A stretch of 48,673 nucleotides of DNA. Origin: Chromera velia. Taxonomy: Eukaryota; Sar; Chromeraceae. Where the stretch lies: assembly GCA_018398765.1 (NCBI GenBank), contig JAHBMJ010000400.1:1-48673 (forward strand). The letters are read 5' to 3'. Positions within the stretch are counted from its first letter, which is position 1. Every line of letters starts with the position of its first letter. Positions 20,070 to 36,558 of this stretch are shown piece after piece. The position numbers and the translations under genes are program-made. Below the pieces are notes generated by a model that was not told the DNA's origin, did no database searches, and worked only from the letters and a program-made list of their open reading frames with translations.

Positions 20070-22276
20070 CAAGGCCCTCTTCAGATCCCAGGCGCCATCG
20101 CTTTGCTTGACCCCTCTATGATCAATTACACTGCGCCAAGTCCCCTGCAACCGCCAATCATTGAACAGTCTGAAGCTTTCGCTTCTGCAGCCCTCTCTGC
20201 TTCAGGCCCCCTTTTTGTAATGCCTTTCATGGACTGTGAGACAAAACACCATAACGCAAGTGGCTTGGAGCCTTCTACCTCTGCTTCTATACAGATGAGG
20301 CCCCCCCTGCGAAACACAGCTTTTGCAAGAGTGGCTGAGGCCCAGCGTCGATTTCAAGGAGTCTGGCAAGGAGTCTAAATTTTTAAAAAATGTACAAAGC
20401 CCATTTACTGTCATTTTACTGTCTTCGTAATTAAATTCTGACTGATATTCAATGATGTTTCAATCCTATGTTTGTTTCCATCGTTTACGTTTTTGCCGCT
20501 CCTGTGGAAAGTATAGGTAGCATATAGTATATGGTAGTTCTATCATTTTAATTAATTATGATGATATATAAATTGTGACATAACATAAACTAATGTACGT
20601 GAAATATAGGCTACTAAGAGATCATAGCCTAATTTCTAAATTTACATACTATTTTTAGAAGATCATCTAGATTCTCGAGATCCATTTTGAATTTTTAATA
20701 CTACTAAAGCTAGTATGTTTTCATTGAATCTGTTGTTTTTTCGAAAAAAAGTTTTAGTCAATTTCTTTATTGATTATTTATATATTTCAAAGTGCATTTT
20801 TTTAATACTTTCATAGGCTATAGTCTGTATTATTCTGTATGATGATACTATGATCAATGCATGATAACTCAAATGTGTTTCATACTTTTAAAACTTTTTT
20901 TAAATATGGTTAAAATAATGCAAACTATACTCTACGCCGGCTGACATCACATAAGGCAAATTATTTGGTAACGTTTGAATTACTTTTATTCATTGGACAA
21001 TTGTTGATATGCACATAGGGTTGAATTCTATATAAGAATTTGTTCAGACAGTAGCCCAAAACCGTGTGGCATAATTCATATAAGTCAATTTGGCATACTT
21101 TTTGAAGTAATCGAAAGAAATCAAACAAATAGGGCATCTCAATGGCAAGCAGTGCTCCCTTAGCAGAGAAATTGCGTGGCTTAAAGTCGTTCCGTGGGGA
21201 GGAGGCCAGTTCTTCAGGAATGCTACTCGACGACTTCGCCGGACAGTCTCCTCAAAAGCAGCTGCTTTAATATGATTTTTCAGTGCATGGCATTTGTTTA
21301 CTTACTCAGAAATGTCCACCGTGGAGTAGAATGCCCCAACCAGATTGAGCAACCCGAATCCTCCCTAGAACCGGTTGTTCCATACGGCGACAGTCACTCT
21401 CTCTTTCATCTCGTCTCAAATTGAATCAAGAAAAGAGAGAGAAACAGAGATGGAGAGGGAGAAAGAAAGAGAGAGAGAGAAGCAAGAAAAGAGAAATACA
21501 GATGAAGGTAAGCACGTGAAAAAAGGGAAACGGAAACGCATTCATACACGTGCTTAGACACTGAGTCAGTGAATCTCTTGCAGGCATCCACGCTTATACT
21601 ATGACACCACTAATTGACTTAGTTTACGTTCTCTTTCTTTCTCTCATTCTACCGCAGTATCACCCACTTACTTTCTTATATTCATTCATGCTCATACAGT
21701 TCACGAAGAAAAGGTATAAGACGGAGGTCTGACTGGTATCCAGTTCTTTTCTGAAAATGTTTTCGCTCGATCTGTGCTCTGCGTGCTGGAATAGAAAAGG
21801 GACGGGGCCAAACAAACAAACAAAAATCAAAGTGGATCCGCTGAGGTCCATCCCCACCTAGTGGCATCCAACTCTCTGATAATCAACGATCGCTCTCCTT
21901 CCTGCAAGTACAAAAACTAAAGAGTAAAAGATCGAAGATCAGAAACCTTTGACTAAGTGCATAATTAGGTGAAAGACTAAGAGAGAGCTTGTAATCGTCC
22001 GTTGATCTATCTCTGCGTATTTGTCAGTTCTTTCCTCCATCCCTCCCTCTCTCTCTCTCTGTGTGCGTATGTTGTTTCTATATATTGCATGGCATCTGTC
22101 TACACCAGTGGTATACTCACAGTCTGCCACTGCCAGACGAGCAGATACCAGTAAGAAGGGGAAAGCGCATGAGTGCGGACCCGACCTTACTAGGCTCGAG
22201 TCACACTATCGCACCTTTGCTAGCTGCTCCTTTGTCTGTATTTGGTCCCCCGATAAGTGCAAAGAGACTGACGTAC
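20070..22276. other. Intergenic, AT-rich
   Basis: It is AT-rich with many stops from about 20380 to 21150. An open frame at 20103-20378 begins only at CTG directly after the kinase stop and is probably 3' UTR. GA-rich sequence lies at 21420-21510. The part at 22020-22276 may hold further small 3' exons of the TMEM184-like gene (a GT donor at 22276 demands one), but I could not place them. Confidence 0.5.
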
Positions 22277-22749
22277 CTCGCTTTCCTCTTGAGCCTCACG
22301 CCCCAGGTTGAGCAGCGTCTCCTGCTGCATGTGGGAGGCTTTGGCAAACTCTTCCGGTGAGAATGCTGCAGCATGCACCCAAACGAAGACCAACATCTCG
22401 ACGACAATCAGGTAGTTGTTGATTGCCAAACACAGTTGCATGCATGACAATGCGACAGCTAAAAGGTGAGGAATTCATACATGGGAGGAAGGTAGAAATC
22501 AGAGAGAGGCAGGGAAGAAGAAGAAAGGAACCACGCACAAAACAAAAGCAAAAGAAGAAGCTTGAGAAAAACACCAAGTGAAAGAAAGGCACATAAGCAG
22601 GGAGAAAAACTGTGTGCAGGTAGAAAGATTGGGTGTACCTCCGCGCGAATGTATGCATGCGTACGCACATACACACACATACACACACACACATACACAC
22701 ATAGTACACACACACACACATACACAGTGTCACACGCGCACACACATAC

Positions 22750-22782
<33 letters not shown>

Positions 22783-22811
22783 TAGACACTAGGATAGACA
22801 GACAGACAGAC

Positions 22812-22844
<33 letters not shown>

Positions 22845-24142
22845 TACACACAGACACAGACAGACAGACAGACACACACACATACACACATATAGAGTGA
22901 GACAAATACCTAAAGGGATGCCCTCTATGAGATCGTCAGACATGAAAAGCTAACAATAAAAGAAGAGCGGAGAGGCCTTGCAATACATAATGAAGAAAAT
23001 AAAATGAAACCAGCCTAGCTGGTATGCGCCAATATCCACTGATTTCTGTCCTGTTCTTATACCTAAGTGCAAAGAACGTGTATCTGCCGAATGATATTGT
23101 GATCTTTGCAGGGTCAAGCACTTTGAAGTACTCAAGAATTGAAGATATATGAAGCAAGGGACAGGGAGAAAGAAGCCAAGAGCGTTGTTCAGCAAGCGCG
23201 GTCGATAGAATGTGAAAGATCGACCAGCAGGAATTGAATATCTATCGCAATATGTACAGGACTTAGTAGGATCAAAAATGAAAACGCGGTGAGAGAGACT
23301 GGGAAATCCGAGTATTTGAAGATCGAGATAAGTCGGAACAAAGAGGGTCTAAAATAAAAGAACGAATTTTTCTTCCTCACTAAAGAAGAAAAGTAGACAG
23401 AGGAGGAGATCTAGCTCCTCACAGCTTCTATTTTGCCTAGTTTTTCTTCTTGTTCCCACTTAAAAATCGAACAAACAGAGAATTTTGAGTCTTTCTATTG
23501 GAGCCCCAGCCAAATCAAGCCCTGGCCAGAAAATTCTGCTACCACCATTCGCCAAGATGCAGGAGAAAGACGAGGCTCTGACCAAAAAGAACGAGGCTCT
23601 GCCAGTACGTAAAAAAGACCACACCTTTGACAGCAAGGAATTTCAGCTTGGGATGAATGGCTCCAAGCTGGGCTTCAGTAGCCGTGTAAAAACAGTACAT
23701 GCAAAACATGGCCCAACACTGGGATGCTGTCCTCAGTACTGAAGAAAATCTAAGAAAGCACATGCTAGAGGGGCGCCACCCGAGTCCAAACTGGAAACCA
23801 AATGCCACTATGTAGATAATGACATCTGCAAGGGCCACGAGCATGAATTGTAGTCCGACCTTCACTGTCCTCCGGACAAATACTGGCCCTTTGCCCCAGC
23901 TAAGGGGGGGTGCGTTGCATAAGATGGGGGTAAAAGTCATACAAGGCACAGTGATCCCCTAGAGTGCTCCCCCCTCCTAAAAACGATGCTTTTGCTGTCA
24001 GGTTGACAGTGTCTAGGGAAGGTTGCGCACTTACGTAACCCTCCATGCAGTCAGTGTAGTTGTGCTGTCCTTTGGCGCACTCTACATCGGAGTTACATTT
24101 TTCCCCGCATTGACCACACTCATGTGGCCCCTCAAGCAGGGG
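22277..24142 (-). CDS. TMEM184/Ost-alpha-family membrane protein, partial exon set
   Basis: Four minus-strand exons can be assembled. 24142-24035 is Cys-rich (HECGQCGEKCNSDVECAKG) and ends at a GTAAGT donor. 23958 to about 23580 encodes WGKGPVFVRRTVKVGLQFML then membrane helices, and MYCFYTATEAQLG followed by HPKLKFLAVKGVVFFTYWQ. 22949-22910 encodes LFMSDDLIEGIPL. 22458-22277 encodes NNYLIVVEMLVFVWVHAAAF. The pattern 'F-Y-x-A-T-x-x-x-L ... P-x-L-K-F-x-x-x-K-x-V-V-F-x-x-(F/Y)-W-Q' followed by an 'E-M ... H-x-x-A-F' helix is typical of the TMEM184/organic solute transporter alpha family (Solute_trans_a). Junctions 1-2 (phase 0) and 3-4 (phase 1) agree; the end of exon 2 is uncertain, and an exon may be missing between 23539 and 22950. 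N-terminal exons (probably right of 24142) and the C-terminus were not found. The family is multipass; its exact substrate is unknown here. Confidence 0.7.
22674..22895. repeat. (CA)n and (CAGA)n microsatellite
   Basis: A CA-rich then CAGA-rich tract in the intron between the last two identified TMEM184-like exons. It reads TG and TCTG on the gene's sense strand. Confidence 0.95.
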
Positions 24143-26744
24143 CTAGGGCAGGGGACTGGCATCCTTTTCCCTCCCCTGCTTTGCTAGGCTAAGCTGGAGG
24201 ATTTCGGGTCTCTGAAATAGTGATGGGGCCATTTTGTGTGCTAGTCTCTTTCTTCTGGTTACCAAAATTTCACCGCTACTGCTGCTACTGCCACTACTGC
24301 TGCTGCTACTGTTGCTGTCACTGCTGATGAAGCTCGCTTGATGTGGCCCTGCAAGAAGCATGAAGGAGAATGGAACCGTTAGATGCCTGCTTGTTAAGTG
24401 GGCATTGACAACCTCTCCAAGCAAGTCTTAGAAACATGGCAAAGGCAAAAAAAAGAGAGCAAAAATAAGGTGGCGACAGTCTGAGACAAAAAGCCACAAA
24501 AAGCAATGAAAGAGAAGAAAGGGAAAGGAATCAACAGAAAAGAAGGCGGGCAAAGTTGTCTAAAGAAAAAGAGAAGTGAGAGAAATCTGATTGATTCTAC
24601 TGCAGATAATTTCAGGGCACTCCTCAAAATCGCTTTAACATGGAAATGGGCTCAGGAGTGTGTGTGGGTACGTGGCATCAGGGGTGCATCGGTGTATTAT
24701 ATATCAATCAATGGTCTTTTTATATATTTGTCCCTCGATCATTTCAAGTATGCATGAAGGCCTTTGTTTCTTTTCAAGCAAGAAAGAGAAAAATAAAAAG
24801 AGATACAAAGTTGATTGCGTGTATAACCTGTCAACCACAACCGCAGATTGTGATACCACCAAAGCAAGGTCTGAAAGCATGTTTGTCAAGCACTGCCAGA
24901 AAGAAAATATGGGAGAAGAAGTGGAATGAATGCACAGGGAGGGCAGGTGAGAAGTTCTGCAAGATGTTTTCGCATACCAATGGGGCTGATGGCATGTCTA
25001 CGAACATGAAGCAAGTAGATGGTCGTTGACCTTGACGGCCATGCAGGTCTAGGCAGAGCAGAAGAGGCAGCGATCACGCCTTTGATTGTTCTGTTGAACT
25101 TCACTTCCAACTGCATGCAAGCATCAAAAGGAGATGCATCGGTCGTTCAAGCATGGGTCTTAGGAGGAAAAGAGAAGAAAATCAATACATACACCATGTA
25201 TGATGGCGCCACGCACCATGGAGACTGCAGACAAAAAACCAGAAGGGAAGGGAGGAGTGCTGCCTCGATCACACTTTGTTCAATCGTCTCCGACCCACAG
25301 CTCCCGTCTCCAGTGTATGCGTTCCCGAATCCACGGTGCATGCACACAGCAGGGAGCAGCAGAAACAAAAAGTAACAAACAGAGCACAGTGATTCACGTA
25401 TGAGTCCTACAGGAGGAAAAGAGAAGTGAGTAAAAGACTGTGCCCGATGATGTTATCAGCGTACTGTGGTTGTGAGTGGGAGTACAGAATGTCTCACATA
25501 ACGGGGAACAAGAAAGCGAGCAACGGATTCAACATTGAAATCCTCGGATAAGAAGGAGCTTCGCATTCACTCTTACTCCAACTGCCCCTGGTTTCCTTGC
25601 TGGAGTCCTCTGATATGCAGAGGACACGGGAGAACCAGAATCGGTGGAAGCATGCAGTACAAAAATCGGTGATCAGGTATTCAGCGACAAAGGAACTTTC
25701 GTTTTCCCCTCAGCCCGTGTGTCAACGTATCTCTCTTCTCCTCTTACTCCCTCTTTTTTTCTCGCCCTTTCTATCTAGTGGGAGTTCCTTTATCGTATAC
25801 ATGACAACGTGTGCTGAACACTTGGGTGTTCTGCGACAAAGAACGTTTCCACTCAGTCCCTATGTCTTCGGCTCCCTCTCCTCTCCCTCGTACTCTCTCG
25901 CCCCCTGTCTTTCTGCCTGTCTGTCGTTTGCTCTCTGTCTCCCTCGCCTTCTCTCCCTCCCTCTCTCTCTCTCTCTTTCCCTCTGGTGGGAGTTCTTTTG
26001 TTGCACACACGACAACGTGTGCTGAACACCTGATAGTGATTTTGTTTCTCTGCACTGCATAGACAATTCACGAGAGAACGCCGGACCTATTCTCGTGTAA
26101 AGCACACATTGGTACCCAGATAACGTCCGGCACGATCTCTCATTGTGATGAAGCAGACAGAAGAGGTAAACGAAAGAAATCATACATACACTGACCGGAG
26201 GAATGAAAGGGCTAAGTCTTCAACCTGCCTGCCTGGTTGGTTGTCCCGTCGCGTCCGTCCCCCAAGGGAGAGGTAAAGGAAGGAATCGACGTGGCTCCTC
26301 AACGTCAAAAAGTCTACAAGTTAATTCCATATAAGTGTAAGTATATAGAAATCCAAACAAATACATGACGTCGTCGAAAAAAAAGAAATGGTTGAACTGA
26401 GTCAAACTTTTTAAGACAAACAAAAGGAATGGCGCCCTTGGGAAGCAGATTTCCGAAAAGCTAAACTACAAAGAAAGAAAAAAGGCAACAAAGAGAACAA
26501 AGAGAACAAGAGAGAAAGAAAGAAAAAGAAGATCGAAACTCGAGAAAATAAGGTATGTGCCCATATCTACTTCCACCTCGTTGCAGTATTTCTACGCGTG
26601 AGAGGCAGGGGGGGGGGCCCTGAAGGTGTGCATTATCGCGGGAGATTCTGAAAGATAGGGAAGAGGAAACGCAAACGGAGCCTTGACTTTTTGACTGCCT
26701 AACCTCATCGAAGAAGAAAAAAAAGAAGGGGAAGAAGGTGATAT
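24143..26744. other. Unresolved region, possible small exons
   Basis: It should contain upstream exons of the TMEM184-like gene, but none could be tied in by both phase and similarity. Fragments with good acceptor and donor signals on the minus strand include 25110-25030 (LEVKFNRTIKGVIAAS) and about 24890-24830. A CTG/CTA-type triplet tract is at 24275-24320. A diverged direct repeat of about 50 bp sits at 25779-25830 and 25985-26036 (GTGGGAGTTC ... ACAACGTGTGCTGAACAC), separated by CT-rich DNA. Confidence 0.45.
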
Positions 26745-26965
26745 TGATGTCGTGTTCCACAGTCCAGCAATCTCCATGAAGGGTTAGAGGGATGTCACCC
26801 GTCGATCGCATCTGAGAGTGTCCGCCCTCTTTGACATGTCGGGGCTTCTTGATGGAAGAACCAGTGAGCGAGTAGACAGTACTTCTCCAGAGAAAGCGAC
26901 CGATACTTATTTGAGGCAGCACTCCTCCCACATATTCAATCGAAGCATAAATCAGCCAGTCTTGC
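26745..26965 (-). CDS. Candidate exon of unknown gene
   Basis: A minus-strand open stretch reads IEYVGGVLPQISIGRFLWRS and later HVKEGGHSQMRSTGDIPLTL with balanced, protein-like composition, unlike the low-complexity frames around it. It loses coding character at a T/C-rich stretch near 26740. It has no clear ATG, so if real it is an internal exon, perhaps of the gene whose 3' exons lie at 22277-24142. No domain recognised. Confidence 0.3.
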
Positions 26966-27144
26966 AGTGAATAAGAAAAACAGACGGATACACGGACAGT
27001 CCCTTCAACTTACTCTCTTAGTTTGTCTCTCAGCGGCACTTCTGATTTAATGCTTGCCTCTTCGTGTGTCTGCCTGTATGTTTGCTTGTCCGAACCATAT
27101 TCCGTTTGCATGTATGTGTGCGAACAAGCAAGAATTTCTTCTTA

Positions 27145-27186
<42 letters not shown>

Positions 27187-27297
27187 TCTTCTTTGTGCGT
27201 GTGTGTAGTAGATAAAAGACTTGCTGGCGAGTCCGAAAAGTTTGTGACCTACTTTTTATTCCCCCTGGCGGATGACCTGCAGGTTCTTCCTTTTGGG
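26966..27297. other. Non-coding with short CT microsatellite
   Basis: CT repeat at 27150-27190; otherwise no feature recognised. Confidence 0.5.
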
Positions 27298-27709
27298 ATA
27301 TACCAAGCGCAACTCAATTTGGCATGATTACAATTGTGATTGCAAATGTGAAAAAGATTTTTATCGTGCAAACAGTCTTTTAAGACTTGCGATATGTTTC
27401 TGATAATATTTGTAAAGTCTGTATAAATTTTCAAGTTCGTACGCGCAACCAATTATGTTTGCGAAAAATATGAAAATTCAAAGTCAGGATTCGTTTTCCG
27501 GGGCCGCCCAACTTTGAATTTTCATATTTTTTGCAAACGTAATTGGTCACGCGTACGAACTTGAAAATTTGTACAGACTTTACAAATATTATCAAAAACA
27601 TGTTGTAAGTCTGAAAAAACTGTTTCCGCAATAAAAATATTTTTCACATTTGCAATCCCAAACGTAATTGGCTGTATAGGTTTGCCAAATTGAGTTGCGC
27701 TTGGTATAT
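27298..27709. mobile_element. 412-bp palindromic element (MITE/foldback type)
   Basis: The left end ATATACCAAGCGCAACTCAA is the exact inverse of the right end TTGAGTTGCGCTTGGTATAT. Complementarity continues through arms of about 190 bp with scattered mismatches (for example CCAATTATGTTTGCGAAAAA against TTTTTTGCAAACGTAATTGG) to a 26-base centre at 27485-27510. It has no coding capacity. A TA dinucleotide at both ends would fit a TA target site, but this is not proven. Confidence 0.9.
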
Positions 27710-28658
27710 GTGATCGGCAGTTTCAGAGTCCGGAACAGTTTTGCAACAGATGTTGATTTTAAAAACGAGGGAAGGCTGAAGCATGCTGAAGCTCGCAGTA
27801 TCCAAAATTTTGTCTGGTTAATCGCTAAAGACGAAGCTGCATGAGAAGAGGCTGCTCCGATTATGCGTACATCCGTACGTGCAGGACTTTGAAATCAAAC
27901 AACACATTCGACATAAGGATACATAGACGAACGACACGTATATACTGCTCAACTATTTCAAGCAGACATCAGGTCCACGGCGCGCTTACAGGTCCCTGCA
28001 CTCTTAAGGATTTGTCCTAGGATTTGTCGTCGACCAGATTTAAAGTTCTGCATTCAGGAGGAACTGAGCTTGGCCCTTTTATGTCCAACACAACATCCAA
28101 CAACACTTCCTGTCAAAAGTTCCTGGCACGGCGTAGACCGCGGCGTCACTTGCCGTGAATGGGCTGGCGTGCGTCAACCGCTCTACGTCATGCCGTAGAG
28201 CGGCGTGCTTCAACAATGTCCTTGCCGTGAGTCGGAACTTCCTGACTGATAGCTGCGACTACGTAGAAACGTTTATGCTCGAAGTCACATTCAAGCGTAC
28301 GTATCGCTGCATCAATTACGTTTCTTCTTCGATTTTCTTCACCTCCACACGCTTTGCGCACGAACTCACTTCTATGTAGAGAAACAAACTGGCAAAAAAC
28401 TGAACGAAAATGCAATCCGTCTGCGCAATGCATACACGGAAAACCGCCTCATTCGAGTTTTGCATCAGCTGCTAACCGTCTTTCAATTTGGCTGGCCGAT
28501 GGAACCAGCTGGTTGGAGCAAGAACTTGAGAATCCGACGTCCTGATGTGGCCGATCATTTGGAGACGGCTGATGTCAACCCCCGTCTCCTTTTGCCGTCT
28601 CCCTTCCGTGCACTTCTCGGGAGGGATTCCGTCTGGTGCAGACGGACAGCGAGAGAGG
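27710..28658 (+). other. Upstream region of the RF-1-domain gene
   Basis: No gene seen. It contains a strong hairpin at 28178-28203 and a repeated TTGCCGTGA/GCGTGC block around 28150-28230. The 5' UTR and promoter of the gene starting at 28659 probably lie in its right half. Confidence 0.45.
28178..28203. other. Perfect 10-bp stem hairpin
   Basis: CCGCTCTACG, six-base loop TCATGC, CGTAGAGCGG. It is not followed by a T-run and is not in a gene; its role is unknown. Confidence 0.85.
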
Positions 28659-32079
<3,421 letters not shown>

Positions 32080-33228
32080 CAAGGAGACCCAACAAGTAAG
32101 TAAAAAGTCCAAGCCAGCACAGCAGCCGGCCAGTGAATACAAGTTATTCTTCTGAATTTTAGAATGTACAGGAACGTATATATTCAATCTAACATGAAAA
32201 AAAAACTATAAAAAATTGTGTGGTATGTATTGCATATAATAATGTTAGTACTATTATCAAACAATGTTAATTCTAGTGTTATCATTCTGCTAAGTTGAAA
32301 TTGATTGAAACATTCATAATGACATATACTATGATTGATTTTGTAAGATTAATTTTGGAAGATTATATTTATGCAGTAAATTAATTATCAATTAATATAC
32401 CGAATGACTTTTATACAATTGTATGTATCTATACATCAGCCGCATGGGTAATCGAATATATGGTTCTTAATTAGTGCTAAAAAGGTTACTAGACATAAAT
32501 TATTATCGTTTGTTAACGTTTTTTTAAGAAAAAAAAATATTACATTAATAATGAATTAACTAATTTTACCTAGCTTATTCGACTCGATTCTATTAAGACT
32601 AACTCAAGTCTACTTTGAATGAATATAATATATTGAATCAATGATCGGAATCATGCATTCAATTCAACTAGCAATTCAATTCCACTCTTTTTTCTTTTCT
32701 GAAACTGAATGTACAAAACTAGTGTTTAAAAGTTTGGGAAATTCTTCAAACTCCTGATTTCGACTTTACGGCCGGCAATGGCCTGCCGTGCGTATATAAC
32801 GCGTCAGTTAATTAGGTTGCGGCGCAAAAAATCACCCCGCGCCGCGCGCGCCTCTAAAAAAAATGTATCGGTCAAATTTCGATCCGGCGCATGCAGCCCG
32901 CGGACCACACATGCAGTATATATTATAAGTACTGCAATGTTTGGCATGCATGACAAAACCCTGTTTGCATCATGTTTGCATCGAGCGAAGTCGATCGACT
33001 GCAATCTCGTCTGCAGTGTCGTGCAGAAACAGATGGAGTGCTTCTCCGTCTACTGTGTTGAGAGATTTGCTGCCCGACAGAAACTCCGTCGAAACAAAAT
33101 CGATCGAAAGAACAAGCTGCACGTAGACCTCCGTTGAGGCTGAAGAATGACCTGATTCGGTCTTCCAGCCGTGCTTCATTCCAGTGAGTTTCCTTTAACA
33201 ATAGACTACGTGTCCACACCGTTTTCCA
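32080..33228 (+). promoter_or_regulatory. Intergenic and probable promoter of the Cys-rich secreted gene
   Basis: 32150-32760 is AT-rich and featureless. Further right, GCATGCA-type motifs occur at 32889-32895 and 32944-32952, with TATATATTATAAG near 32919 and a CGCGCCGCGCGCG run near 32838. These lie 270-390 bases before the start at 33229. The frames at 32778-33137 have no support as a gene. Confidence 0.35.
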
Positions 33229-33750
33229 ATGGGATTATACGGCGTCCTGGCCGCATTTGTGGCACTGTACTGCCTCTTGCACGTGGACAGCAAGTGAGCT
33301 CACTTTTTGAATGATGCTGCATGCACGTTTGAAAAACGGCATCATTTCCTTTCTGTATGGGTTCCTTGTGGTGCCTGTCAAAAAAGTAGAAATAAGTTTC
33401 AAGATTCATGCTCTGCGTTCCCCCTTGAGTTTTCGTCCTTGCTTATGATCTCCACCGTCAGATGGCACTGTGTGGAAATATAGGTATATACATGCTCGTG
33501 CACGCGCACGCAAATTCCTCTCGATGCCCATCCGCCGATCCATTGATCCAGCCGTCTGTCAACTTGTCTAACTGACTGTATGCCTGCTTGCCTGCCTGCC
33601 GGACAGCCTGTTTGCCTACTTGACTGTCTCCCTGCTTGACTGCCCGCCTGTATGTCTCCATGTATATATGTCTGCTTGTCTGTTTGTCTGTTTGCCTCTC
33701 TGTCTGCCTGCGTGGCGGTTTGCGTGTTTGCCTGTTTGTCTGTTTGCCTC

Positions 33751-33826
<76 letters not shown>

Positions 33827-36509
33827 ACTGACTGACTGACTGACTGCCAACTTGCCTACCTGCCTGCCGGTCTGCCTACCTGCTTGCCTGTCTGCCTGTC
33901 CGTCTTTTTATCTGCCTGTCTGTCTACCTCTCTGCGTGTCTGTCTGCCTGTCTACCTGGTTGCGTGTCTGCACGTCTACCTGCCTGCCTGCCTGCCTATC
34001 TGCTCAACTACCTGCCTAACTGTCTGTCTAAGTGCTTGCCTACTTCCCCGCCTACCCACATGATTGACTGTCTGCCGGCTTACGTGTCTGCCTGCGTGAC
34101 TGCCTGTCTACCGACCTTCCTTTCCAGCAGCTTTTCTGAGTTCAGAAGGAACCAGAAAGCACTTCTTTCTGTCTTTTGTCCATGCAGATTGGCAATTTTT
34201 GGTGATCACGGGCCAAAGCTGGGAACGGATTGCTGCTGCGTGGAACACCCCCAGTTGAGTTGGACAGTCGATGGAGACGAAATGACCAAATACGCCAAGA
34301 CGGGGTCTCCGCTTCCGGACGCTCCAGGTGCCTTTGTCAGTCTGAGGGGGGATCGGCAGAACGAGGGGAAGGAGGGAGTCGCCGCATTTCTGGAGAAGCG
34401 GAGGATGGCAAAGAGATCAACTGACGAGGATGAAGGCACCGAATCAGAAGGCAGTGTTGACCTTGCCAAGGAAGAGCAATCATCAGGAACAACAAAGGAG
34501 CAGCAACCATCAGGAACAACAACAGAGGGTGAGGATGAAGGGGAAGAAGAGGATCCTCCAACGCCGGATAGCGGACAGCCCAAAACAGATCCGAAGCAGC
34601 CGGATGAAGGTCAGACAATGGTTGCTAAAAACATGGCGGATGCAAAAGAAACGGTCGATCTGACCAAAGCACAGGGTCAAGAGGCGTTCAACAAGCTTCA
34701 AGGCGCTGTAGGAGGAGCAATGGGGGGATCGGGCACCATCTCCAAGAAGTGCTGCAAGTCAGTCGGTTGGTCTTCCTGTCGAGCTCTCACTCTCAATCCC
34801 TGAAGACGTCGATCTGCTTTTTATTTCCTTAATTGAATTGATCCAGCCGTCTTAACTCGCCCCTGTGTTCGAACCAAAAGGAATTCTCGTTCACTTTCTC
34901 TATTCCTTTCTTTTTGTTGAAAGGTCGGAACGGCTCGTGGTTTGCTGAGAGAAGGAATTTCTTTAGTGTCTGCGTGCGCATATCCCTTGTTTTGTTTTTT
35001 TCGTTTGTATATCTGGTGATTGCATGTGTGCCTGCCTGACTGCTCTGATGACCGACTGGCTGAATTAAGGAAAGATGCTCGCTACCGTTTCCGATGAAGA
35101 TCAAGTGCTGCCTGCCGTTTCGCTCAGCCAGAAGAGATCGTTCGCATCATCTCGACAGGACCTGTCCACATGTACACGTTCTTGCTTTGTTTTCAGCATA
35201 CCTCCTAGCTGTCCATTTCGTTTTTTTCATCTCCCTTGTTGCAGTAATAATGACAAGGCAACAGGCCCCAACGGGAAGCAAGTGCCCAAGGCAACCACGG
35301 GGTCTTGTCCATCGGGAGCCCACAACAGTCCGACAGAGCTGTGCCTGATGGACGCTGCGGTGAACGCGGGAACCGTCCTCCCCCCCTGTCCAAGACTGTG
35401 CTGCTGCCCGAAATCAGAGAAAAACAAGGACGACAAGTGCCGAGCGTCAGTAAACCCAGTCAGAGAGCTCAACCTTCATTCATCTCTTCTTCCATTTCCA
35501 CACTCAGTGCATCGCACCGCGAATTGCTAAGTATTCCCGGATGATTTTGCGAAGAGATCGTGCAGCCAGAAGTACGCATACAGAGAACGGCTACAGAGGG
35601 AGTGGATTAAAGGAAATGAAGATAGAGAACTCTGTTTCTCCTGAAAGAGCGAGCTTCAAAGAGAGAAAGACAGACAGGAAGGGGGGGAGGGAGGGCGTGA
35701 GGGAGGGCGGGTGGGAACGAAAGTAGAGAGACAGAGAGGGAAAAGTGGAAATGAAACCAGGGGCACGGAGGGACAGACGAAGGGAAAGGTCAAAAAAAAG
35801 AAGAGGAATCAAAGGAAGAAAGGGGGTGAGGAAGGTACGCAGGGGGGAAAACTGCGAAGGTAGAAAGAGGAGGAAGAGGAAACGATGAAGCAGCCAGGGA
35901 AGGGAGGAAGAAGGAAGGAGAGAGGAAAAGAGAGAAACGAGACGTACAACAGTGGAAACAAGCGTGCATGAGTGAGTCAGTGAATGAATGAATGAATGAA
36001 TAAATGAATGAATGAGGGAATACGTTCATGAATGCGTACATGAAGAGGTGAACAAATGGACAAAGGAAGGAATGAGCAACAGAAATCGAGCTAGCAAGCG
36101 AGAGAAAGACAGAGAGGGAGAGAGAGGAAGCGAAGAAGATTGATTGATTGATTGATGGATGGATGGATTGATGGATTGATTGATTGATTGATGGATTGAT
36201 TGATTGATGGATTGATTGATTGATGGATTGATGGATGGATGAATGGATGGATGGATGGATTGATTGATGGATGGATGGATTGATTGATTGATGGATTGAT
36301 TGATTGATTGATTGATTGACTGATTGATTGATTGATTGATCGATTGATGGATGGATGGATGGATTGATTGATTGACTGACTGATTGATTGATTGATTGAT
36401 TGATTTGATGGATTGATGGATTGATGGATTGATGGATTGATGGATTGATGGATGGATGGATGGATGGATGGATGGATGGATTGGTGGTTGTCAAGCAAGA
36501 AAGAAAAAC

Positions 36510-36558
<49 letters not shown>

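Noticed and set aside
20103-20378. 91-codon frame just after the kinase stop
   Set aside because: Begins only at CTG, no motif, most likely 3' UTR of the upstream gene.
33458-34110. Arg/Gln/Thr-rich minus-strand and Cys/Leu/Pro plus-strand frames
   Set aside because: CTGN microsatellite inside intron 1 of the secreted Cys-rich gene.
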